The position numbers were made by a program, and so were the translations under genes. The notes beneath the pieces were generated by a model, which saw only the letters and a list, made by a program, of their open reading frames with translations, was not told the DNA's origin and made no database searches. DNA of 64,000 nt from Limonium bicolor (lineage: Eukaryota; Streptophyta; Magnoliopsida; Caryophyllales; Plumbaginaceae), in the NCBI GenBank assembly GCA_023374045.1, contig CM041776.1, positions 122,159,000-122,222,999 on the forward strand, in the 5' to 3' direction. Positions 37,272 to 46,767 of this stretch are shown piece by piece (position 1 is the stretch's first letter; every line of letters begins with the position of its first letter).

Positions 37272-37892
37272 GCCTCTTGGATGTGCACATGTGTGCACTA
37301 AATTTTGTCGTTTCGTATGCGGGGCATACAGTACGAGGTTTGTCTTTTTGTTTGTTTCGTATGCATTGCATACAGTGAATTGGTGGTGTGCGGGGCACAC
37401 GAGGTTTTGTTGGTTATGTTTGGTACGCGGGGCGTACGTTGTTGGTTTGTTTGTGTGTGATGTGCACTTGTATGTATGTATCTTATGAGATACCTGTTTG
37501 AATGTTGTATTTACACCCATGTGTGTAATACTTTTCTTATGCTACTTGTGATATATATATATATATATATATACCTTGTAGAATGATTACATATGGTATC
37601 GCCTAGATACGAAATGAATCATTAGAGATGGAATGTGGAACGATGGTATGTTATGGACACCTTGGGGAGGTTGTCAGGGTTGGTAGAATTGATAGGAAAT
37701 AATGGTGCTGATGGATCACCTATATCCATATATGATTGAACTAACGCCACAAAGTGATTGCTATGTGATGTATAAGCACAACATGATGTATTAAATGATA
37801 TATCACATAGATATACATTATGGGAATAATGGGTAGTCATATATTTTTATACTTACCTATTTGATTAAGCGACTTCGGGACGAAGTCTTTTT
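37272..37892 (+). other. B spacer between its two polypurine tracts
   Basis: This is the remaining internal part of B after C. It contains a hairpin array (37283-37493), a (TA)n tract at about 37551-37573 and no gene. The 98-codon and 65-codon ORFs here come from the periodic hairpin array. Confidence 0.8.
37283..37493 (+). repeat. Six-hairpin array with covarying stems (B spacer)
   Basis: Stems are GTGCAC/GTGCAC (37283-37298), GTATGC-GGG-GCATAC (37315-37329), GTATGC-ATT-GCATAC (37359-37373), GTGTGC-GGG-GCACAC (37386-37400), GTACGC-GGG-GCGTAC (37423-37437) and GTATCT-TATG-AGATAC (37478-37493). Each has a 6-bp stem, and substitutions in one arm are matched in the other. Confidence 0.88.
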
Positions 37893-37900
37893 AAGGGGGG
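37893..37900 (+). promoter_or_regulatory. Terminal polypurine tract of B
   Basis: TTTTTAAGGGGGGTAGAT adjoins B's 3' LTR (TGAAATACTCC), from which it is now separated by the insertion of D into TTGAA. It is preceded by GACTTCG-GGA-CGAAGTC, a perfect 7-bp hairpin. Confidence 0.92.
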
Positions 37901-37904
37901 TAGA

Positions 37905-37909
37905 TTGAA
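37905..37909. repeat. Target-site duplication of D, left (TTGAA)
   Basis: TTGAA recurs at 52570-52574. D landed across the exact junction of B's polypurine region and 3' LTR. Confidence 0.95.
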
Positions 37910-40900
37910 TGTAACACCCCAACCGTTAATCCTATGCTTACCGTCCAATCATCCCTTAATTCCATCAATACACAGCGGAAGACTACTACTTACTACGGCG
38001 GGTGGTACAACACCGCTAACCGCCCATACGGCTAGCTAGGCTATTCTACTTACGGTGACGGTCTGATGAACATAATATACCGAGCTACTATATTACTTGC
38101 CAAAATACCACATACCGAATACTTACATCAATGGATCACCGAGTATTTAAGTGTATTCAATTACATCCCAATTCAACTTCCCAAAAGAATGAGTTTCTAC
38201 AAGCTACTCGTCTATACCCCAATCCAATACTTCCACTATCCAAAAAGGTGTACCCCATGGTACACCGGCTAACAAAACTTACAGCCGTGTACTACTTAGT
38301 ACACCAATCATAATTCATTGTTTACAATCCAGAAAGGAATCAAAAGAAACTAGCACATCTCTTCACGGCCTTCATCCTTCTCTTGTACCTGCGTGTAGTA
38401 AAAACATTGCCCCTAGGGGCTCAGCAAAAGCTGCGCATGAACTCCGCATATACCGCGTGCTAGCTAGGGCACGCCGACTATTTGACGTCCACTAAGCATG
38501 CGATTCATTAATTTCATACATACATGCTTTGCATACAACATACGTACATATACAATACATTAACATTCCAAGGCAACAATACAATAGCATACACACAATA
38601 CTTACCTTCACCGGGTTAGCCAAGTTACGCATCCGGGTTAATCGGAATGCTATTTACTCTTTTACTCATTTCACTTTACTTTCTCTTACTTGAACTTACT
38701 TACTTTCATTTACTTTACTTACTCATTCTTACTTACTTACTTATACTCTAGTTAAGTCGGTATGACCTCCGGCCCTGGGGACTACTCCGTCCCACCTCCG
38801 GGATTTACTTGACTCACCAATCCGGGATGCTACCCATTTAAGGGATTTGGGCCGCGAACTAGTTTAAGAGTCAGGAATTGGAACCAACCTCTCGTGACTC
38901 CGCATCCTCACGCGTGGCCGAAACTATATCGGACTTCTACTCATTCCAATTTAATTACCAATTTAAGTTAGAATGGTTAGCGTGTTAGGAACAAGTTAGA
39001 AGTCCAAGCACAATCACAATCGGTCACAGTACGTTACAACATCCATACAAGCATTCATATTCATCCATACATTTCATGAATTATACAAACTAAGATTTAA
39101 GAAGAATATTCACAACATACAGCACTACATATTCACAAGTATGCATAGTAACTCCGATTTGTGCATTTATCTTATTTGGTGATCAATTAGCACACAACAC
39201 ACAAATCAGAGTAACCAAGATAGCATACGGGGCATGAGGAATTCATACCGTTCACCGTTGTACTTGTATCCCAACGTTCCTCCGGTGTTCACAAATCAAA
39301 TCCTATGATGTACATACAATTGAATGATTAAATCTAACTATCATTAGCTTAACTACATTACTCTTATGTCTTTCTAGTTCATACTTACTATGTCCTTATA
39401 CTTCTTACACTTACACATTACTTACTTATCTTTCTTTACCTTAAGTTTTATTTTCTACTTAATAGTGGCATACTTACATACATGTACATATATTATATAT
39501 GTGGGTATACATATATATATATATAATTATTATTTAATTCAAATTAATTTTTTTTGTATGACCGGACCGACCTTGCAAGTCCGGTCGCAAGTCCGGTCCG
39601 TTCCAGTAGCTTTCATTACCGAATTTTTCTGGCCCGACCGAACTTGCAAGTCCGGTCCAAGTTCGGTCCATTCCAGAAGGTTTCATCGGGGAATTTTTCT
39701 GGCTCGACCGAACTTGCAAGTCCGGTCGCAAGTTCGGTCCATTACAGAAGGTTTCATCGGGGAATTTTTCTGGCTCGACCGAACTTGCAAGTCCGGTCGC
39801 AAGTTCGGTCCATTCCAGTAGGTTACAGACGGGAGAATTTTCTGGTCTGACCGAACTTGCAACTCCGGTCGCAAGTTCGGTCCATTCCAGTAGGTTACAG
39901 ATGGGAGAATTTTCTGGTCCGATCGAACTTGCAAGTCCGGTCGCAAGTTCGGTCCATTCCAGAAGCTTTCCCGTCTTTGTAAATCTGGGCTCGACCAAAC
40001 TTGCAAGTCCGGTCGCAAGTCCGGTCCGGCCCAGTACTTCAGTTTTAAATTCTGTTTTCAGTCCCTCTTCTTACCCATTACTTCCCCATTGTTCCTACAC
40101 TTAATCCCACATGTTTTACCACTAAATAAACCTCCTAATGCACCCTAGTTCATTCATTAACTCTTCACACATCTTTATACTAATTCACACACCTAATCTT
40201 CCAAGTTTCATTTCAACACTTACACTAGTTCTTCCTAATTACATTATGCTATAGATTTTGCCACTTACACTCCCCTTCTATAACTCCCTCTTCTAATGTC
40301 GTTTCTAATACCTCTAATGCATTACAACTACATTAACTATCTCTCCCAACTCACCCACCAATTACCTCAATCAAAATCTATTACACACACTCATTAGTCA
40401 CCTAGTTTCTAGTTCACTAAGTGTTCTAATCCTAGGCAAATTTTGCCATAGTCTCCCCTATATTTTATAACCCCATTGTTTATACACATCTTATTACCCA
40501 ATCCACCTGTTTCAATAGCATTCATATACAAGGCTCCCATACACAATTACCAATACTAACACACTCTTAAAAATTCCTGCACTCCACACCACAATCCCAA
40601 AATAGTTTGTGACAGTTTTTTTAATTGTTTTCAAAGCTTCAATACAATTTAATTCCTCCTCTATATTACACTATGGTTCATTACCATTCTAAAATACCAA
40701 TTTTACTCTTTTAAAATCTGCTACACATATATATACAAGACTACACAAAGACAAGCATATTTTACCTTGTTATTTCATAAGCTTGTCCTTTCTTCCTCCT
40801 TCCTCTTCCCTTCTTCTTTCTTCTCCCTTTCCACCGGTTCTTAGTAACCAAATCCTCTAGCACTACAACCCATTCACATATGCATTTAAATACCCCATTT

Positions 40901-41928
40901 TAACACACAATTTAACCCTAACCATTATGTAAGTTCTAATGTAGGTTTTAGGGTTTAGAATTTATATTACCTTCCAAGGGTATGAGTAATGCTTGGAGTG
41001 GCTCAAGAACAAGTTTCCAACTCCACCAATGAGGCCAAAATCGGCTAGAGTACAAGGGAACCAAACAAGGTTTTAGCTAGATTTTTGTTTTGCCCATAAG
41101 GCTATAAAAATAATGGAGTTTCAAGAAGATTTTTACCTCAATAGAACAAGGAGAAGGAGGTGGTGCTAATGGTAGTCTTGAAGCTCCAAATGGGGCATAC
41201 CCATAAAAACGAAAGTTCTCCTTTTTGATTTTTGAAAATAGGGAAATGTTCCTTTTGGTGAAAGGAATCCAATGGTGTAGTTTTTATAATTTTTGGAAGA
41301 GATTTGAGGGGGTTACAAGAGGAGAGAAGTGAGGTTTTTAGTGGGGGTTGCTAATCCTCCATTGTTGTCGCTGGGAATAAGAAGGGAGAAAAGAAAGAGA
41401 GTGAGGGAGGGTGTGCATACGTGAGTGAAGAGAATGAAATGGAGGAGAGAGAGTGTGAGGGTGTAAAGTAAGGTGAGTTTGTTTTTTACTTTTTAATTTC
41501 TTTGTCTTTTATAAATAAAAGAAAGTTAAGAGGGTGTGTGTGTGGGGGATAGAAATCGGCTAGCACCACAGCCCACATGGGTTGGACACACTAGTTTGGT
41601 CTATTTATGTTTCTACCCCACAACTTCCCGTTTTTGACAGTTTTTACTAATTTCTTGTTTTATTGATTTTATTGGTTCTAAAGCTTCACTAATATTTATT
41701 AATGATTATTTAGCTGACCAAAATTGTTACGAGTCTATTTGACCCGCTTAAAGTCACGTTTTCCCGATTTCCTCGAAAAACGTGCTTTAAGGTTCGTTAG
41801 TGATTTTAATCCGTTTTAAGGATCTGTTTTCTTCGGGATTTGTTCCCTCATGATTATTTATACTTAATTAAGCTTCTAAATTATTCATTAGCCTATTTAA
41901 TCACTATTTTTAATTACAGGGTATTTCA
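37910..41928 (-). repeat. Element D 3' LTR (4019 bp)
   Basis: On the + strand it runs from TGTAACACCCC to GGGTATTTCA. In element orientation it starts TGAAATACCC and ends GGGGTGTTACA, as in B and C. It differs from 48485-52569 by scattered changes, many of them C/T or G/A (for example ATACACAG versus GTACGCAG near 37970 and 48543) and by a 26-base stretch missing near 41585. Confidence 0.94.
39560..40030. repeat. ~71 bp tandem array of hairpins in D 3' LTR
   Basis: Seven units are present. The core is GACCGAACTTGC (arm), a loop AAGTCCGGTC, and GCAAGTTCGGTC (arm), a perfect 12-bp stem, spaced by TTCCAGAAGGTTTCATCGGG or a TTACAGACGGG variant. First and last units have GACCGGACC-type arms. Long ORFs in several frames on both strands arise from the periodicity and are not genes. 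Confidence 0.92.
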
Positions 41929-41933
41929 ATCTA

Positions 41934-41943
41934 CCCCCCTTAA
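41934..41943 (-). promoter_or_regulatory. Terminal polypurine tract of D
   Basis: On the - strand, TTCTTAAGGGGGGTAGAT directly precedes the LTR start TGAAATACCC. Confidence 0.92.
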
Positions 41944-42297
41944 GAAACTTTGCCCTCAAAATTGCTCAAGGTTAATAGTTTATTAATTCTTCTCATTAGG
42001 CAAACCAATTGCCCTAATGTGTCTTACTACACCTATGAGGTGTTTACCTCCTTTCACACTGCAAGCATACACAATCCAAGCACAATACGAATTCCCACAC
42101 ACAATTCATCATTTCCATACATGCCATCACATTCACATTACACAATACACATTACACGTACATACACATTGTACATACACATCCATACACACAGATTACA
42201 CATACGCTTCGCACTACATGTGCCATACAAAACCTATTACAATACCTACACACCATGCAACGCTTACCCCGAAGCAATGCAAAAGTAAAAGGCTCTA
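41944..42297 (-). other. D spacer between the two polypurine tracts
   Basis: About 350 bases of low-complexity sequence, rich on the + strand in ACACAT/TACACA words (about 42060-42240). The two overlapping 96- and 112-codon ORFs reflect this composition. No gene is seen. Confidence 0.75.
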
Positions 42298-42309
42298 CCC
42301 CCCTTAAAA
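42298..42309 (-). promoter_or_regulatory. Internal polypurine tract of D
   Basis: On the - strand, CCCCTTTTAAGGGGGGTAGA is followed by GCC, about 40 bases after the pol stop. It matches the internal tracts of B and C. Confidence 0.88.
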
Positions 42310-42349
42310 GGGGTAAGACTCGTACCCGTATTACTAAATGCTAGACTCC

Positions 42350-43879
42350 CTAGTCTATGAACAACTGTGGGTACTTAGCCTTCATGGCATCTTCCAATTC
42401 CCATGTCGCTTCTTCGACATCATGGTTTGACCATAGGACCTTCACCATTCGTATAGACTTATGGCGAGTGTCTCTGGTATTCCTATCCAGGATTCTCACC
42501 GGGGTTTCAACATATCGCATAGTCGGCTCGATGGAGAGTCTCTCGGGCTCTAAGACATGAGAAGGATCAGCAATATACTTCTTGAGTTGTGACACATGAA
42601 ATACATCATGGACACGCCCCAAGTCCTCAGGCAGTGCTAACCTGTAGGCTACGGATCCAACTCTTTCGGTAATAGTGTACGGCCCTACAAACTTTGGGCT
42701 CAGTTTGCCCTTCTGGCCAAATCGGAAGACACCCTTCATAGGTAAAACGCGCAAGAACACTTGGTCGCCCACGGCGAACTCAAGGTCGCGTCGTCTCACA
42801 TCCGCATAGGATTTCTGTCTGTCTTGGGCTGCCTTCATATTGGCTCGGATTTGTTGCACTTCCGCTTGGACTTGTTCTAGATACTCCGGTCCTATGATGA
42901 CCGCTTCGCTTGACTCATCCCAACACAAGGGTGTACGGCAGGGTCTACCGTATAGAGCTTGGAAAGGCAACATCTTAATCGAGGCATGATAACTATTATT
43001 GTATGAAAATTCGATAAGATGAAGCTTGTCTAACCAACTCCCCTGAAAGTCCAAGGCACATGCCCGAAGCATGTCCTCTAGTGTCTGGATGGTCCTTTCT
43101 GTCTGACCGTCGGTCTGAGGATGGAAGGCGGTACTCAACTTCAATTCTGTACCCAACGCTTCCCTTGTAGCTCTCCAGTATCTCGAAAGAAATCTGGTGT
43201 CGCGGTCAGATACTATTGTTTTCGGGACTCCGTGATGTCTGATAATCTCCCTGTCGAATAGCTCAGCTAGCTTCACTACCTTCCAGGTGTCCTTCATCGG
43301 TATGAATCTGGCAACCTTGGTAAGGCGATCGACTACAACCCAGATCATGTTGAGTCCTCCCCTGGTAGGTGGGAGTCCTACAACAAAATCCATTGAGATA
43401 TCATGAAACTTCCACTCCGGAACTGGCATAGATTGTACCATTCCGCCCGGTCTACGGTGTTCAAATTTTACCTTTTCGCATGTTAAGCATCTCAATACAA
43501 ATTCTGTCACATCCGACTTCATTCCAGACCACCAGAAGTACCTCTTCATGTCTTTGTACATCTTGGAGGCTCCCGGATGGACTGATAATGTGGAACTGTG
43601 TGACTCTCACAGGATGCGATCCCTTAGCTCAGCATTGCTTCGGGGGACGCATAGTCTGCCATTCAATCGAATCAAACCATCTTCATGTAGCTTGAAGTCA
43701 TACTTTTTATTCTCAAATGTACCATTCTCGATCTTGTGTCTGATTTCGGTTAGGTAAGGGTCGCTCAACTGAGCGTCTCACACCTCGTCAACCAAGCTAG
43801 AAGAAGCGAGTAGCGAATGGAGCGAGTGTGCTCGATGGCTCAGGGCGTCGGCTACAATGTTTGCCTTCCCTTCCTTATA
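42350..43879 (-). pseudogene. pol: D pol part 2: RNase H end, integrase and chromodomain, two TGA codons
   Basis: This continues in the same frame as the RT part after a TAG at 43880-43882. It begins with EGKANIVADALS, the end of RNase H. In-frame TGA codons lie at 43778-43780 and 43607-43609. The integrase zinc domain has His in LSVHPGASKMYKD and CLTCEKVK. The D,D-35-E core shows SMDFVVGLPP, IVSDRDTRF and GQTERTIQ, then GKLSPKFVGPYTI and VFHVSQLKKY. The chromodomain is at the end (MVKVLWSNHDVEEATWELE, ending PQLFID). There is no frameshift in 1.5 kb. Both TGA codons fit CGA changed to TGA. The product would insert the DNA copy into chromatin. Confidence 0.92.
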
Positions 43880-45732
43880 CTACAAGTTGATGTCGTAATC
43901 TGAAAGAAACTCCATCCATCTTCTCTGTCTCAAATTCAGTTCTTTCTGTGTGAATACATACTGTAAGCTCTTATGGTCAGAGTAGATGGTGATGCTTACC
44001 CCATAGAGATAGTGTCGCCATATCTTCAAGGCGAAGACAATGGCTCCTAACTCTAAGTCGTGTGTCGGGTAATTCTCCTCATGCTTTTTCAGCTGGCGGG
44101 AGGCATAAGCTACAACCTTGCCATGCTGCATGAGTACGCATCCCATTCCTTTGCCTGATGCATCACAATATACCTCAAATCCCTCTGTGCCCTCTGGAAG
44201 AGTAAGGATGGGCGCTGAGGTCAATGAGTCTTTAAGTTTCTGAAATAATAACTCGCACTCGTCTGTCCATACAAACGGTGCATCTTTCTTCATCAATGTC
44301 GTCATGGGCTTAGCGACTTTCGAGAAGTCCTTTACGAATCTCCGGTAGTAACCGGCTAGACCAAGAAAGCTCCTAATGTCGGTAACAGTCTTAGGTCTAG
44401 GCCATGATCGTACAGCTTCTATCTTAGAAGGGTCAACTGAGATACCTGCGCTCGAGATGACATGACCAATGAATGATACCTGATCTAGCCAGAACTCGCA
44501 CTTGGAGAACTTCACATACAGCTGGTTCTCGCGCAGTGTCTCAAGTACTTTCCTCAAATGAAATTCATGCTCTTCTGCTGATTTGGAGTACACAAGGATG
44601 TCGTCGATGAAGACAACAACTGAAGTGTCCAACTGTTCACTGAATAGACGATTCATGAGGTCCATGAATTTAGCTGGTGCATTTGACAAACCGAATGGCA
44701 TCACCGTGACTTCATAGTGGCCATATCTGGTACGGAATGTCGTTTTCTCGATATCTTGCTCTTTGATAGCAATCTGATGATACCCAGAACGGAGGTCAAT
44801 CTTGGAGAAGACTGATGCTCCTTTCAGCTGATCAAATAGGTCGTCGATGCGTGGCAATGGGTATTTATTTTTGACTGTGACCGCATTCAGCTCGCGGTAG
44901 TCAATACAAAGTCGGAGGCTACCGTCTTTCTTCTTCTTCACAAAGAGGATCGGTGCTCCCCAGGGTGATACGCTCGGGCATATGAACCCTTTGTCAAGTA
45001 ACTCACGCAACTGCTCTTTCAGTTCTGTCATTTCAGCAGGTGCCATGCGGTACGGTGCCCTAGCAATGGGACCGGTACCTGGCAGAAGATCAATTTCAAA
45101 TTCCACTGCTCTCGGTGGTGGCATGCCGGGTAGCTCCTTAGGGAATACATCGGGAAATTCGGATACAATCGGTACATCGTCATTGAACTCTGGATCTCGC
45201 TCCAGGTCTTGTACATAACATATATACACTTCATGGCCCTTTCTGAGCTCCCGGTACATAGCCATAGCAGATATAAGTGTGGTCGAAGGCTCTCTCGGTC
45301 TCTGGCGGTAAGATACAGTAACCCTAGAAGGACTCTTGAGCAGCAGTCGATGCTCGGCGCAGAGGATCCTACCCTTGTGCCTCTCCAACCAATTCATTCC
45401 GATGATTAAGTCGAATCCCAATCCATTGAATTCGATGAAGGAAATGGGAAACACTTCATTTTTTATTTCTATGGTGGCTGATTGGTAGTATTTGGTGCAC
45501 TTTACTCGCTCCTTCGATGGGAGAGTAACCATAAAATTCGGTAACTCATCCGCATCTAGCTTCAACCTCTTCACAAAAGATGGTGATACGAAAGTGTGAG
45601 AGGCGCCGGAGTCGAATAACACATTGGCATCAATGCCGTTCACTGGGAATGTTCCCGTTAAGATGGTGCCGCTTCTGCCGGCTTGTGCTTCGGTGAGGAT
45701 GCTCAGGTTACCTTCGGTACCGAGCCCACAAC
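43880..45732 (-). pseudogene. pol: D pol part 1: aspartic protease, RT and RNase H, ends at TAG
   Basis: The exon begins at 45732, after the acceptor TTCAATAG. The first codon is completed by the last G of gag exon 3, giving a continuous Gag-Pol frame. The protease active site is [10 protein letters not shown] (DSG near 45605-45613), and [13 protein letters not shown] follows. RT shows [46 protein letters not shown] and FIDDILVYS (44586-44612). RNase H shows [28 protein letters not shown] and [10 protein letters not shown]. The frame is open for over 600 codons until TAG (43880-43882), where the family has Gln before Tyr. The frame extends upstream to 45877 without an ATG; that part is intron or AlkB trailer. 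Confidence 0.93.
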
Positions 45733-45797
45733 CTATTGAAGTCACAATTGTATAAGTATTGATGGTGGACACAAGTGGAATTAAATCAACACTGCTC

Positions 45798-45803
45798 TTT
45801 ATT
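45798..45803 (-). promoter_or_regulatory. AATAAA between AlkB and pol
   Basis: AATAAA on the - strand lies 70 bases after the AlkB stop and 65 bases before the pol acceptor. It could polyadenylate a Gag-AlkB transcript. A single hexamer in AT-rich DNA is weak evidence. Confidence 0.4.
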
Positions 45804-45873
45804 GATAAACCAACCGTCATACAAACCGTGTCTCTAGTACACGTTACTAATACATTACATGGTACTATGAATT

Positions 45874-46613
45874 TCAATACTTCCTAAAGGTAAGGTTCAG
45901 GCGTCCTAGTTTCATGTGTGTGGCATTGATTATTGTCGGCGGTGCCGTATTCAACTTGATCTTGTTGATCCCGTGATACAGCATCCTAGAGTTTCCACCC
46001 ATGATTAGGACATCTCCTGATCTCAATACCAGTTTCTGTGTGAGGTCCACACGCTTCTGCTCGCTATACAGGAATACGGCGTCATCACCAATGGACCAAG
46101 ACACTACGGGCACTCCTTGTTCAAGAGATTCCGCTGTCTCGTCCTTGTCTTGGTGTAACCCAAGTCGTCCTTCTTTCTCATAGAACTTGACGATACAGAG
46201 GTCCGCTTCCAGTGCGGGAATCGGTTCATGTTCGCATTGTTGCGCCAGTTCTACTGCTTGTGTGACAAGTGTCTGAAATTCTGGAGGTATTGTTGGTGGC
46301 GTTGCTCCATCTTGTGTTCGTGTCTCCTGGTATGTCTTGGTATAAGGATTCCAGTCCTTTCCCAAGCACATCATTTTCAGTTTCATCTTCGCTCCACCGG
46401 GGAATTCGGGTGTGTAAAATCGACCTTGACCCGTTCCTAGCTCACTGCATCGTCGGATGATTGAGATTTGTGCTTCGGGTGTCAGGTATCCCCATAATAA
46501 GATCATACCTGGTCGGATGACCTGACACTGTTCGTTGGTGTAGTAGTGGTTGGTGATGTCGATCTCTTCTTGATTCAGGTTTACCGGTATCGGATAACAG
46601 ATACTAAAGCTTC
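45874..46613 (-). CDS. AlkB-type Fe(II)/2-oxoglutarate dioxygenase exon carried by element D
   Basis: A 740-nt exon (acceptor ACCATAG before 46613) continues the gag frame in phase 1 for 245 codons and ends at TGA. Counting from the Met at 46506, it has [20 protein letters not shown] (30-49), the iron ligands His118 and Asp120 in [24 protein letters not shown] (134-148), [12 protein letters not shown], His178 in MLYHGINKI, and the 2OG-binding R-x-N-x-T-F-R signature (RLNLTFR, 202-208). This is the ALKBH1-like branch of plant AlkB homologues, enzymes that remove methyl groups from RNA or DNA. No catalytic residue is missing and there is no stop or frameshift. Where the family normally ends, so does this exon. 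It lies between the gag zinc knuckle and the protease. Substrate and activity are inference. Confidence 0.93.
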
Positions 46614-46767
46614 CTATGGTTACACATTTTATCTACGGTGAGTACTAGTTTCAACTACTTCATTTCATGCTCAATACACGCTTCAATTCATTTACTCATG
46701 CATTCACTCATACAATTACTGCAATACTTAGTCATGCTTCTCAAGGATTAAAGGTTCGGATAATTAC
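46614..46767 (-). other. Intron between gag and AlkB exon (D)
   Basis: GTAATT...ACCATAG, 154 nt. The same donor can also be joined to the pol acceptor at 45733/45732, making a 1035-nt intron that removes AlkB. Both joins preserve phase 1. Confidence 0.75.

Noticed and set aside
39560..40030. CRISPR-like array
   Set aside because: Regular spacing and palindromic repeats resemble one, but the spacers are also repeated, the array lies in a plant LTR and there are no cas genes.
39390..40104. Several 98-180 codon ORFs in D's LTRs (also 50102-50714)
   Set aside because: The 71-bp tandem array is near-open in several frames on both strands. The peptides are repeats of the same short motif, and there is no gene signal.
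45874..46613. AlkB exon as an unrelated host gene that landed in D
   Set aside because: It has no ATG-led start of its own at the exon border. It is preceded by an acceptor in phase with gag, and it sits exactly between nucleocapsid and protease. A chance insertion is not fully excluded without other copies.
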